Source: Stenotrophomonas sp. Marseille-Q4652
GTDB lineage: Bacteria; Pseudomonadota; Gammaproteobacteria; Xanthomonadales; Xanthomonadaceae
Assembly (NCBI RefSeq): GCF_916618915.1
Contig: NZ_CAKAKE010000001.1
Span: 186,001 to 250,000 of the forward strand
Direction: 5' to 3'
Length of the DNA: 64,000 nucleotides
The position numbers and the translations under genes were made by a program. Below, piece after piece: positions 54,266 through 64,000 of this stretch (position 1 is its first letter; the number at the start of each line of letters is the position of its first letter). The notes under the pieces are model-generated. The model saw nothing but the letters and a program-made list of their open reading frames with translations, did not search any database and was not told where the DNA came from.

Positions 54266-56923
54266 ATGCGTCGTACCCTGGCTGTTGCTGTCTCGCTGGC
54301 ACTGGCACTCACGGCGGTGGATGTACTCGCCACCGAAGCTGGCCCGGCCGCCCCGGCCGCCGGCAAGGCAATCACCACGCAGTTGCCTGCCACCGCCCGT
54401 CCGTCGCATTACCGCATCGAGGTGACGCCTGACGTCGAGGCGCGGCGTTTCACCGGCAAGGTGGAGATCGCGCTCGAGGTGCTGGAGCCGACCCGCAGCA
54501 TCGTGCTGCAGGCCGTGGACATGAACTTTTCCAACAGCCGGCTCACCGGGCCCGACGGCAAGACAATCACGCTCAAGGCCAGCGCCGACGCGGCCAACCA
54601 GACGGCCAGCTTCGATGCCGGCCGCATCCTGGCGCCCGGCAGCTACACCCTCAGCACCGATTACACCGGGCTGATCGGCACCCAGGCCAATGGCCTGTTT
54701 GTGCTCGAGTACCCGACCGCAGACGGCAACAAGAAGGCGCTGTTCACCCAGTTCGAGAATTCCGACGCCCGTCGCTTCGTGCCCTCATGGGATGAGCCCA
54801 ACTTCAAGGCTACCTTCGACCTGACGATGAATGTGCCGGCCGGGCAGATGGCAGTGAGCAACATGCCGGTCAAACAAACGCGCGGCATCGGCAAGGGCAT
54901 GGAGCAGGTGGTGTTTGGCACCTCGCCGAAGATGTCCACCTACCTGCTGTTCCTGGCCGTGGGCGATTTCGAGCGCGCCGCGAAGGCGGGCCCGGATGGC
55001 GTGGAGATCGGCGTCATCACCCAGAAGGGCAAGATCGACCAGGCGCGTTTCGCGCTGGAATCCAGCGACGAGGTGCTGCGCGAATTCAACGACTACTTCG
55101 GCGTGCCATACCCGCTGCCGAAGCTGGACAACATTGCCGCGCCGGGCCGCAGCCAGTTCTTCGGCGCGATGGAGAACTGGGGCGCGATCTTCAGCTTCGA
55201 GCACATCCTGCTGGTGGACCCGAAGATCTCCAGCATCGGCGACCAGCAGGCCATCTATTCCACGGCCGCGCACGAGATTGCCCACCAGTGGTTCGGCAAC
55301 CTGGTCACGATGGCGTGGTGGGACGACCTGTGGTTGAACGAGGGCTTCGCCACATGGATGGCCGCGCGCACCACGCGCAAGCTGCATCCGGAGTGGAACC
55401 TCAATGACACCCGCGCCGCCTTCACCAGCCGCGGTGCGATGGAGCGCGATGCCTATGCCACCACTCACCCGGTGGTGCAGCACGTACAGACCGTGGAGCA
55501 GGCCAGCCAGGCATTCGATGCCATCACCTACGGAAAAGGCGCGGCGGTGATTTCCATGCTCGAGGACTACATCGGTGCCGATGCCTGGCGCGACGGCGTA
55601 CGCAGCTACATCGCTGCCCATGCCTATGGCAACGCGGTGACCGACCAGCTGTGGGAGCAGATGGACAGGGCGGCGCCGGGCAAACACTTCCTGCAGGTCG
55701 CGCATGATTTCACCCTGCAGCCGGGCGTTCCGCTGATCAAGGCTGATGCGCAGTGCGTGGGTGGCAAGACCCGCGTGGCGCTGGAACAGGGCGAGTATTC
55801 GCTGGACCAGCCCGGCAAGACGCCACTGCGCTGGCAGGTGCCGGTGAAGCTGCGCGCCGGCAAGGCCGAACCGGTGACCGTGCTGGTCGATGGCATCTCA
55901 CAGGTGGAGCTGTCGGGCTGCAAGGCACCGGTGGTGGTCAACGCCGGGCAGAAGGGCTACTTCCGTACGCTGTATTCCCCCGGTCACTTCAAGACGCTGC
56001 GCACCGGCTTTGACAGCCTGCCAGCGGTGGACCAGCTAGGTGTGTTCATGGATACCAGCGCGCTGGCCGTGGTGGGACAGCAGCCCGAAGCCGACCTGCT
56101 GGACCTGGTCACCACGCTCCCGGCCGATGCGGCCACCGACCTGTGGCTGGTCGCCGCCGGCACGATGGGCGCGATTGACAAGCTGTATCGCGATGACCCG
56201 CGGCAGACGCAGTTCCGTCGATTTGCCATCGCCCGGCTGTCGCCGGTGATGCAGTCGCTGGGCTGGGATGACCGCAAGGACGACTCGGCCGAAACCAAGC
56301 AGCTGCGCACGCGCCTGATCGCCACGCTTGGCGGGCTGGGCGACGAGGCGGTGCTGGCCGAGGCACGGCGTCGCTTCGATGCCTTCCTCGCGCAGCCGGA
56401 GAGCCTGTCACCGGAATTGCGCCGCACTGTCCTCGGCCTCGTCGCCCGCAACGCTGATGCCGCCACCTGGGACACGCTGCGCAAGCTCGCCAACGCCGAG
56501 ACCGCTTCGCTGGTGCGCGAGCAGTACTTCAACCTGCTGGCCCTGCCGGCGGACAAGGCGCTGGCACAACGTGCGCTGGACATGGCACTCACGCCCGAGC
56601 CGGGCGCGACCGGTGGTGCGGCGCTGATCGCGGCCGTGTCGCGTGAACATCCGCAGCTGGCATTCGACTTCGCCACCGGCCATCGCGAAAAGGTGGACAG
56701 CCTGGTCGACTCCACCTCGCGCTCGCGCTACTACCCGGGCCTGGCGGGCGCGGCCAACGACCTGTCGATGGCAGCCAAGGTCCGCGCCTTCGCCGCCGAG
56801 CACATCGCCGAAGGCTCGCGCCGTGACGCCGAAACCGTGGCAACCCGCATCGAGACCGCGGTCAAGCTGCGCGCACAGCGTCGGCCGCAGCTGGATGCCT
56901 GGCTGGATGCGAACGTGAAGTAA
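54266..56923 (+). CDS. Secreted M1 family metallo-aminopeptidase
   Basis: An 885-residue zinc aminopeptidase. A signal peptide (about 1-22, ending LTAVDVLA) sends it to the periplasm or outside. The catalytic domain has GAMENWG (about 299-305, substrate N-terminus recognition), the zinc site HEIAHQWFGN (His336 and His340), and LNEGFATWM about 18 residues later. An ERAP1-like C-terminal helical repeat domain (about 545-880) follows. This puromycin-sensitive-type layout is common in Xanthomonadaceae and differs from cytoplasmic E. coli PepN. AAGGGGG precedes the start. Confidence 0.93.
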   Translation: MRRTLAVAVSLALALTAVDVLATEAGPAAPAAGKAITTQLPATARPSHYRIEVTPDVEARRFTGKVEIALEVLEPTRSIVLQAVDMNFSNSRLTGPDGKTITLKASADAANQTASFDAGRILAPGSYTLSTDYTGLIGTQANGLFVLEYPTADGNKKALFTQFENSDARRFVPSWDEPNFKATFDLTMNVPAGQMAVSNMPVKQTRGIGKGMEQVVFGTSPKMSTYLLFLAVGDFERAAKAGPDGVEIGVITQKGKIDQARFALESSDEVLREFNDYFGVPYPLPKLDNIAAPGRSQFFGAMENWGAIFSFEHILLVDPKISSIGDQQAIYSTAAHEIAHQWFGNLVTMAWWDDLWLNEGFATWMAARTTRKLHPEWNLNDTRAAFTSRGAMERDAYATTHPVVQHVQTVEQASQAFDAITYGKGAAVISMLEDYIGADAWRDGVRSYIAAHAYGNAVTDQLWEQMDRAAPGKHFLQVAHDFTLQPGVPLIKADAQCVGGKTRVALEQGEYSLDQPGKTPLRWQVPVKLRAGKAEPVTVLVDGISQVELSGCKAPVVVNAGQKGYFRTLYSPGHFKTLRTGFDSLPAVDQLGVFMDTSALAVVGQQPEADLLDLVTTLPADAATDLWLVAAGTMGAIDKLYRDDPRQTQFRRFAIARLSPVMQSLGWDDRKDDSAETKQLRTRLIATLGGLGDEAVLAEARRRFDAFLAQPESLSPELRRTVLGLVARNADAATWDTLRKLANAETASLVREQYFNLLALPADKALAQRALDMALTPEPGATGGAALIAAVSREHPQLAFDFATGHREKVDSLVDSTSRSRYYPGLAGAANDLSMAAKVRAFAAEHIAEGSRRDAETVATRIETAVKLRAQRRPQLDAWLDANVK

Positions 56924-56944
56924 GCGGGCGCAGGCAGAAGAAGC

Positions 56945-56974
56945 ACGGGCGGCCGCTGGCCGCCCGTTTCTTTT
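56945..56974 (+). terminator. Rho-independent terminator after the M1 aminopeptidase gene
   Basis: A 10-bp stem ACGGGCGGCC / GGCCGCCCGT with loop GCT is followed by TTCTTTT. It begins 21 bases after the stop. Confidence 0.88.
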
Positions 56975-57057
56975 GCAGCCCGTGGCCAGGCGCGCCACCT
57001 GCAGGGAGGTCGCCAGACATTACAGTCGTGGATCTTGACCCAAGGACCGCTACACGC

Positions 57058-57387
57058 TCAGGACGCGTCGCGTTTTCGCACGGCGTAGAACTCGACCTTG
57101 CCGCAGCCGCTGCAGATGAAGGTATCCAGCGCCTCGCGCGTGACCATCAGCTCGCCGATGTTGCCGAACAGGAACGGCGCCAGCTGGCTCCCTGCATGCA
57201 GTTCGATCACCCCTGCCGCAACCATGGGCTGCGCACAGCGCAGGCAGTGCTGCGGCGGGAATGCGTTGGCCGCCATCGGGGTGCTCGCGGTAGCCGCGCT
57301 CGCGTCCGGATCGAAGCCGCAGCGGGTACAGACCTTCCAGCCTCCAGGCACGGCCTGGTCGCAGTTGGGACAGATCCAGTCGTTCAT
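57058..57387 (-). CDS. Zinc-ribbon protein of unknown function
   Basis: A 109-residue protein with two zinc-ribbon halves at the N-terminus (CPNCDQ...CTRCG, about 5-24) and another four-cysteine set (CLRCAQ at about 49 and CSGCG at about 91, separated by about 40 residues). The layout resembles small rubredoxin- or ribbon-like adaptor proteins; function unknown. The ATG at 57385-57387 is chosen because GGAG lies 6 nt upstream; an in-frame ATG at 57399 is possible. It lies directly after the terminator of the S9 peptidase gene in the same direction. Confidence 0.7.
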   Translation of the reverse strand: MNDWICPNCDQAVPGGWKVCTRCGFDPDASAATASTPMAANAFPPQHCLRCAQPMVAAGVIELHAGSQLAPFLFGNIGELMVTREALDTFICSGCGKVEFYAVRKRDAS

Positions 57388-57440
57388 GGTGCGCTCCATG
57401 CGGGAGGTCGCCGGCCGGGAGGGCAGCGGCCCGTCGGGAC

Positions 57441-57468
57441 AAAACAGGAGCGGCCTTGCGGCCGCTCC
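57441..57468 (-). terminator. Terminator of the S9 peptidase gene
   Basis: On the minus strand GGAGCGGCC-GCAA-GGCCGCTCC is followed by TGTTTT. The 9-bp stem starts 8 bases after the peptidase stop codon. Confidence 0.85.
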
Positions 57469-57475
57469 GGAGGGA

Positions 57476-59542
57476 TTACTTGCGTACCTCGGGCTTGTGC
57501 GCCTGCAGTGCGCCGGCCAGGCCCGGCACGTTGTCCGCACCGGTCGGCACCTGGATGCTGGAGCCGGCGAAGTCGTCGCCGATCGGCTGTGCGCGTCCGC
57601 CCAGGCAGGTGGACAGGAAACCTTCGGCCACCGCGTTGAAGGCCTTGCTGTTTTCCGGACGGTGGAAGCCGTGGCCCTCGTCCGGAAACAGTACGTAGGT
57701 AACCGGGATGTTGCGCGCCTTCATCGCATCGACGATCTGGTCGCTCTCGGCCTGCTTGACCCGCGGGTCGTTGGCGCCCTGGCCGATCAGCAGCGGCTTG
57801 CTGATCGCATCGACGCGGCCCAGCGGCGAACGCTCGGTCAGCCAGGCCTTGCCTTGCTCGGTGGCCGGATCGCCCATGCGCCGGGTGAGCTGCTGGTAGA
57901 AGCTGGCCCAGTACGCCGGCACGGTGGACAGCAGGGTGTTGAGGTTGGACGGGCCGACGATGTCCACGCCACAGGCGAAGTCGTCCGGGGTGAAGGTCAG
58001 GCCCGCGAGCGTGGCGTAGCCGCCGTAGCTGCCGCCCATGATCGCGACCTTGTCAGCGGTGGTGACGCCCTGCTTGACCGCCCAATGCACGGCGTCGATC
58101 AGATCGTCGTGCATCTTCGCCCCCCATTGGCCGTCACCGGCGTTGGTAAACGACTTGCCGAAGCCGGTGGAGCCGCGGAAATTCACCGACAGCACCGCGT
58201 AGCCGCGGTTGGCCAGCCACTGGTTGTAGCCGCTGTAGCCATAGGCGTCGCGCGCCCACGGACCGCCGTGCACCAGCAGCACCAGCGGCACCGGCACATT
58301 GGCCTTGCCGTCCCCGTCCGGGTCGGCGTGCAGCGGCAGGGTGAGGTAGCTGGGCAGGGTCAGGCCGTCGCGCGAGCGGATCTCGTGCGGCCACATCGGC
58401 GCCAGCGGCTTGCCATCCAGCGCCGGGCGCGCGGAGAACAGCTTGGTCAGCTTGCCGGGGGCACCGGGCGTGCGGTCGTAGCGGTAGTAGACCAGCGGCG
58501 ATTCAGCCGCCGAGTAGGTGACGATCCAGGTGCGGTCATCGAGCGTGCGCGAATTGACCCCGATCTCGCCCGGGCCGATGGCTTCAAGCGTGCGCAGGTC
58601 CGCGGCGAGCGTGCCATCCAGCGGCTTCCATTCCTCGCGCAGGTAGTTCACCGACACCGCCTGCAGCTCGCCGCTGCGCGGGTCGGTCAGCCAGTCCTGC
58701 ACGTCGGCGCGCGCATCCTCGGCCAGCAGCTTGCGGCCGCCGGAGTTGCTGTCCACCGCGTCCACCGCGGCAGTGTCGCGGCCGCGCGAATCGGACAGGT
58801 ACAGGGTGCTGCCGTCGCGGGTCATGCCCAGCACGTTGGTGGTGAGCACGTCCTCGAACGGCACCTCTTCGGCCTTGTCCCAGCGCTCGCCGTTGCGCTT
58901 GAGGATGTCCAGACCGCCATCGGGGCGCGAACGCGTGGCAAAGCGCAGGTTGAAGTCGCCGTCGACGAAGTAGGTCGCGATCTCGGTGGTGTTCCTCTCC
59001 ACCAGACTGCGCTTGCCGCTGGCCAGGTCCACCCGGTACAGGTCATGCCACTTGGTGTCGCGGTCGTTCATCCCCACCAGCAGGCTGTCCGGATGCTGCG
59101 GGCTGCCGGCGACCACCCGTGCCGTGGTCTTGGGGAAGGGGCTCAGGTCGCGGCTCTGGTCGCTGGCCACGTCCACCGAGTGCAGGTGGAAGTCCTCGTC
59201 GCCGCCGGTGTCGCGCAGGTAAAGCAGGGTGTCGGGCTGGTAGGACCAGAAGTAGTTGCGGATGCCGCGGGCCTTGTCCCCGGTGACCGGGCGACCGGCC
59301 GCCGGATCGTCGACCGGCGCGACCCAGACATTCATCACCCCGTCGACGGGGGCGATCCAGCTCAGGTACCTGCCGTCGTGGCTGATCTGCACGCTGGCCC
59401 GTTCGGGATTGCCGAACAGCGCATCGCGCGGGATCAGTTCGACCTGTTCAAGGCGGGTGGTCGATGTCGCGCCGGAATCGGAGGTGGAGGCGCAGGACGC
59501 CAGCGCCAGGGCAACGCAGGACAGCAACACGGTGTGCTTCAT
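57476..59542 (-). CDS. S9 family peptidase lipoprotein (prolyl oligopeptidase-like)
   Basis: A 688-residue serine peptidase of the acylaminoacyl/dipeptidyl peptidase type. The signal peptide has lipobox LASC (Cys17), placing it on a membrane facing the periplasm. A seven-bladed beta-propeller (about 40-410; e.g. DGRYLSWIAP) limits substrate size. The alpha/beta-hydrolase domain carries GGSYGG (Ser about 506), the Asp in NDPRV (about 592) and the His in DEGHGFHRPEN (about 624). It probably degrades oligopeptides in the envelope, with the M1 aminopeptidase nearby. The gene is monocistronic. Confidence 0.93.
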   Translation of the reverse strand: MKHTVLLSCVALALASCASTSDSGATSTTRLEQVELIPRDALFGNPERASVQISHDGRYLSWIAPVDGVMNVWVAPVDDPAAGRPVTGDKARGIRNYFWSYQPDTLLYLRDTGGDEDFHLHSVDVASDQSRDLSPFPKTTARVVAGSPQHPDSLLVGMNDRDTKWHDLYRVDLASGKRSLVERNTTEIATYFVDGDFNLRFATRSRPDGGLDILKRNGERWDKAEEVPFEDVLTTNVLGMTRDGSTLYLSDSRGRDTAAVDAVDSNSGGRKLLAEDARADVQDWLTDPRSGELQAVSVNYLREEWKPLDGTLAADLRTLEAIGPGEIGVNSRTLDDRTWIVTYSAAESPLVYYRYDRTPGAPGKLTKLFSARPALDGKPLAPMWPHEIRSRDGLTLPSYLTLPLHADPDGDGKANVPVPLVLLVHGGPWARDAYGYSGYNQWLANRGYAVLSVNFRGSTGFGKSFTNAGDGQWGAKMHDDLIDAVHWAVKQGVTTADKVAIMGGSYGGYATLAGLTFTPDDFACGVDIVGPSNLNTLLSTVPAYWASFYQQLTRRMGDPATEQGKAWLTERSPLGRVDAISKPLLIGQGANDPRVKQAESDQIVDAMKARNIPVTYVLFPDEGHGFHRPENSKAFNAVAEGFLSTCLGGRAQPIGDDFAGSSIQVPTGADNVPGLAGALQAHKPEVRK

Positions 59543-59743
59543 CGGTGTACCCCTTCCCTGAGTGGAAGCCGCACGCTACCGCAGATCCGGGCACCGTGCC
59601 CGGCATCGGATCGCAGGGTGGGGGCCCGCTCCATCGCCACGTCCGGCCAGCCCCTCGCAGGTTGCCCACGAGGCGGGCGCGTTGGAGTGTAGGAATGTCG
59701 CGTTGTGCTGGCGTGCGCAGGGCGGGAATGGTGTCGTCGCCCG

Positions 59744-59768
59744 AAAAAAGGCCCCGCAGTGCGGGGCC
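59744..59768 (-). terminator. Terminator of the immunity-lipoprotein gene
   Basis: On the minus strand GGCCCCGC-ACT-GCGGGGCC is followed by a run of six T. It ends the effector/immunity transcript about 66 bases after the last stop. The rest of 59543-59834 (292 bases) carries no gene I can support and should contain the promoter of the S9 peptidase gene. Confidence 0.85.
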
Positions 59769-59834
59769 CCTTGTTCGCTGTGGTTGGGATCGCCCTGTCA
59801 GCCGCCTTGGTGGCGGCGTTTGGTGGGTCTCCGC

Positions 59835-60593
59835 TTATCGGCGTTGGATGCGGAACCCATTCCCGGTCCAGAGGAGGTCGCCACCGTGTATCAAGCCGGG
59901 TTCGGCGTAGCTGGTTCCAGGCAGGTCGGCCGGCAATGGCCGATCAGGATCGGCTTCCCGCCATATGGCCATTCGATCTTGATTGGCCAACATCCCTGAG
60001 GCAGCAAATGGAGGGCTCACCCCCATGTCGTCGAGCATCCGCTGCTGGGCGTCGGAGAGATCGGGGAATAGCCGCCCCTCCACCTCGGTTACGTGATGCA
60101 ACTCGCCGTCGGGCGTGAGGGTAAACAGGAGCAGGCCCGTATCGAACTCCCCCAGTCCGCGTTGTGAGCAACTGCGACTCAGGGCGGAGTAGTCCGCTTT
60201 GGTCATCAGGTGCGCTTGAGGGAGTCGGTTGCAGGACCCTGCGATCTGAAGGGCGATCCCGGCGTGGCCGCGCTGGCGCCCATCAAAGTGGCGTATCCAG
60301 ATCGAAAAATCGTCCCCGCGTGCATAGAACTCCCGTTTTGTGGAGTGGGCGTAACGAAGGCTGGAAAGGGCGCCAAGGGCAGGCCTGTCCAAGGGCGCAA
60401 CTGCCTGCGGCAGGTTGATCAGCACTGCTTGAAGATGGGCAGGCAGCGCTTCCCAAGGGCCTTTCTGGGGGGTGTAGTGCAGGGTGTCCATTCCCGCGAA
60501 GGATGCTTTTTCGGAAATGGTGGAGTTCGAGCGAGCAGAGGCGCATGCCACCAGCAGGCATGCGATGAAGAAGGCGGGGGCGCGATGGCGCAT
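59835..60593 (-). CDS. Putative X-T4SS immunity lipoprotein (X-Tfi)
   Basis: A 252-residue lipoprotein with signal peptide and lipobox LVAC (Cys17), hence periplasmic. The mature part resembles no enzyme I know and has mixed alpha/beta character: FSIWIRHFDGRQRGHAGI, LLLFTLTPDGELHHVTEVEG. The start follows GAGGAG at 8 nt. It lies 18 bases downstream of a gene encoding an XVIPCD-type effector and is translated from the same transcript, ending in a strong terminator. X-T4SS effectors acting on the envelope are paired with lipoprotein or periplasmic immunity proteins, so its role as protector against that effector is inferred from position, localisation and pairing, not from sequence similarity. 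Confidence 0.7.
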   Translation of the reverse strand: MRHRAPAFFIACLLVACASARSNSTISEKASFAGMDTLHYTPQKGPWEALPAHLQAVLINLPQAVAPLDRPALGALSSLRYAHSTKREFYARGDDFSIWIRHFDGRQRGHAGIALQIAGSCNRLPQAHLMTKADYSALSRSCSQRGLGEFDTGLLLFTLTPDGELHHVTEVEGRLFPDLSDAQQRMLDDMGVSPPFAASGMLANQDRMAIWREADPDRPLPADLPGTSYAEPGLIHGGDLLWTGNGFRIQRR

Positions 60594-60611
60594 TCAAGGA
60601 ACTCCTCGTTT

Positions 60612-62057
60612 TTATCGAGCCAGAGGCTGGGTTTGATTCAAACTTTGCTGCAGGCGATCCGGAACTGCCTGGTTCTCTTCTCTCGCATGAGCGGCGAGTT
60701 GATCCAGTGCGCTCTCTACAGTGCTTTGTGAAAGGGCGGATGCGGGAACTGCCAGTCGCTGTCTGGCAGGGTCGTTGCCTTCTGTCCTGACCAAAAAAAC
60801 GGTTTCTCCTGCTTGAGCATCAGGCAGGGGGTGACTTGTTCGGATTGCGTCGACGGAATCCCAGTTTGCCTCCTTCGCCGCGTGCAGAATGGTCAGGGAA
60901 ACAGCATCCAAGCCTTCCGGCCAACGCTGTCCCATTCCTTGCACATGTTGCCGGATCTGTGAGTACAGCCTGTGATCCGGGTGGTCAGGCATCCTCGCAT
61001 CTGCCTCTCTGCGGCCGAAGGCGGTGACCATGGATGGGTCGTGCCTGTCGATCTGTTCTGGCTGGCTGCTGGTCAATACATACTGCCATCGTGCCTGGCC
61101 TGGCGTGCCGCGCAGGGCCTCCAAGTACCTGCCATAGACGCCTTCGCGGCGGTCGTCTTGGCCGGGCAGGGTCTGGCAACCTGCGGAGTCAGTGTTTCTG
61201 TTACTCCCCATGTGGTGTTTGAACGTGTCGTTCAGCGGTTGGATTCCCATCGCGTCAGCGGAGTCAAACCAACCATCGCCGTTCGTGTCGCGCTGTACGC
61301 CGGAAGTCCTGTCCTCCACCGCAGCTCGTGACGGGCGCAAGGCGAAATGAGTGGCGCCCCGGCCACCCGGTGTGAGATGGGTCGTCGCGCGCATTTCAAC
61401 AGAGCCTTCGGCGAGTCGCCCAAGATCAGCGGTACCATCCTGGTTGCTGTCCATCCCTTCGGCACGTCGAAAACGGGAGTCCTGGAACGGGCTTGGGCGG
61501 GGGACGAATCCGGAGCGTGCGTCGTATTGGGACGTCGGCTCGGTGTTGGCGTTGAAGTGCGCGAATCCAGTGGTGTTATCCGTGTTTTTCCAGAGCACCA
61601 CCATACGGTCGTCATAGTAGCCTCGCCCCGCATTTGCGGTGGTTCTTGTTTCATTGCGGATTCCCAATATCACCCGATTCCCGGCGTTGAGATCCTCGAT
61701 GGCTTCGGTGCTTCCTCGTGATGACACGATACTGGCGTACGCATGGAACTGCTGGGGGGCGCTAAGTATTTCCAGTTCTTCGTAGGTGGGGAGGCGTGGA
61801 GGAAGGGAACTATCAAGAAGCCGCTGTCGCGTTGACCGCAGGAGAGCATCGGATTCAAGAGGGCTCTGATCCGCTGTAACGAAATACTCTCGGTTCTCGG
61901 CAATGACGTACCGATCGAGGGCTTCCTGCACCGCGAGAGGTTGGTCCTGACGTAGTTGTTCCAGTCTTCGAAGCGCTGCAGCTGTCCCCGCTTGAGAGAA
62001 CAGCCGGCTGATCTCGTTCGCGGAGGTGCGAATATCGAGGTAATCCTGTTCGTCCAT
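60612..62057 (-). CDS. Putative X-T4SS killing effector with C-terminal XVIPCD (X-Tfe)
   Basis: A 481-residue protein without a signal peptide. Residues about 357-455 fit the XVIPCD recruitment domain bound by VirD4 in Xanthomonadales: MPDHPDHRLYSQIRQHVQG, SLTILHAAKEANWDSVDAI, GETVFLVRTEGNDPARQRL, SALDQL, then a Gln-rich tail. The middle part (about 125-300) resembles a putative peptidoglycan-active family: GYYDDRMVV, FNANTEPT, two Asp-rich Ca-binding-like loops (DSNQDGTAD 203-211, DTNGDGWFD 257-265) and SAGCQ (291-295), which recalls the Ser/Gly-Cys active site of L,D-transpeptidase-like enzymes. AGGAAG precedes the ATG. Local base composition is less GC-rich than the neighbours, hinting at transfer. 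No T4SS genes are in the window. The domain calls are by eye. Confidence 0.72.
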   Translation of the reverse strand: MDEQDYLDIRTSANEISRLFSQAGTAAALRRLEQLRQDQPLAVQEALDRYVIAENREYFVTADQSPLESDALLRSTRQRLLDSSLPPRLPTYEELEILSAPQQFHAYASIVSSRGSTEAIEDLNAGNRVILGIRNETRTTANAGRGYYDDRMVVLWKNTDNTTGFAHFNANTEPTSQYDARSGFVPRPSPFQDSRFRRAEGMDSNQDGTADLGRLAEGSVEMRATTHLTPGGRGATHFALRPSRAAVEDRTSGVQRDTNGDGWFDSADAMGIQPLNDTFKHHMGSNRNTDSAGCQTLPGQDDRREGVYGRYLEALRGTPGQARWQYVLTSSQPEQIDRHDPSMVTAFGRREADARMPDHPDHRLYSQIRQHVQGMGQRWPEGLDAVSLTILHAAKEANWDSVDAIRTSHPLPDAQAGETVFLVRTEGNDPARQRLAVPASALSQSTVESALDQLAAHAREENQAVPDRLQQSLNQTQPLAR

Positions 62058-62192
62058 GGCGACTTCCTGTCGTGCTCCCGCTGCAATGCTAGGACAAACA
62101 GGAGGAGTGATTCGTGCGGATTATCACAATGAGTTTGCCGCGATGACTGGCCGCTGGAACCGCTGGAGGCCGGTAGCCCAGGCGTTGCGGAA

Positions 62193-62232
62193 TAAAAACA
62201 ACAAAGGCCCCGCAATGCGGGGCCCTTGTTGT
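62193..62232 (-). terminator. Terminator after gcvP
   Basis: On the minus strand a 16-bp stem with one mismatch (ACAACAAGGGCCCCGC / GCGGGGCCTTTGTTGT) around ATT is followed by TTTTATT, 26 bases after the gcvP stop. Confidence 0.88.
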
Positions 62233-62258
62233 CACATGTTGCTGGAACGGACCGAGGC

Positions 62259-64000
<1,742 letters not shown>

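Noticed and set aside
57098..59692. 864-codon plus-strand frame opposite the S9 peptidase
   Set aside because: Shadow frame; the minus strand has the lipobox, GGSYGG and catalytic Asp/His in one frame.

Overview
The window is GC-rich with strong third-position GC bias and reads as a chromosomal segment of a gammaproteobacterium of the Xanthomonadaceae/Lysobacteraceae, probably close to Stenotrophomonas. Pointers are the acnD-prpF methylcitrate genes, a GTAG-type palindromic REP element, the hflK-hflC-yjeT(DUF2065)-purA block, and a putative Xanthomonadales type IV secretion (X-T4SS) killing effector with a lipoprotein immunity partner. The genus is inferred from gene content only.

Layout. 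(1) 1-11.4 kb: the 3' part of acnD and the complete prpF, normally neighbours, are separated by about 8 kb holding parDE and a type I restriction-modification cassette in the order hsdR-hsdS-rhuM-hsdM-DUF6933. This hsdR carries a frameshift. (2) 11.5-20.2 kb: a Bcr/CflA-type drug exporter, then the envelope pair alpha-2-macroglobulin lipoprotein and penicillin-binding protein 1C; the latter is frameshifted. (3) 20.3-27.9 kb: housekeeping and stress genes: peroxiredoxin, Hsp20 with a candidate sigma-32 promoter, a CbpA-like J-protein, a PilH-like receiver, an AcuI/YhdH-type reductase, hflK-hflC, a DUF2065 protein and purA. (4) 28.1-32.8 kb: a beta-propeller sensor diguanylate cyclase, two paralogous about 100-aa proteins of unknown function, and a scar where the 3' ends of a cytochrome b561 gene and a DUF2254-like gene abut. 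(5) 33.0-44.4 kb: a compact defence operon, hsdM-hsdS-unknown-unknown-DUF262/DUF1524 nuclease-MNT/HEPN pair-hsdR, nearly all joined by 1-4 nt overlaps. (6) 44.4-51.7 kb: a CDF transporter with a half-size solute-binding lipoprotein, a thioredoxin, a KaiC-like ATPase translationally coupled to a hybrid histidine kinase, and a MATE exporter. (7) 51.8-59.5 kb: a frameshifted metallo-beta-lactamase-fold gene, a PAS-AraC regulator, an M1 aminopeptidase, a zinc-ribbon protein and an S9 peptidase lipoprotein. (8) 59.8-64.0 kb: the effector/immunity pair and the 3' two-thirds of gcvP.

How the genes work together. Two separate defence modules lie about 23 kb apart. The second interleaves a type I system with a GmrSD-like nuclease, a nucleotidyltransferase/HEPN toxin-antitoxin pair and two proteins I cannot assign. 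The effector/immunity pair adds contact-dependent competition. The rest is core metabolism, proteostasis and envelope maintenance.

Three genes (hsdR of the first cassette, pbpC, the metallo-hydrolase) are each broken by a single small indel and are otherwise intact. From sequence alone I cannot tell real pseudogenes from residual assembly errors. No tRNA, rRNA, CRISPR array, transposase or integrase was seen. No gene-free stretch exceeds 300 bases; the longest is 59543-59834, which holds the terminator of the immunity gene and the upstream region of the S9 peptidase.
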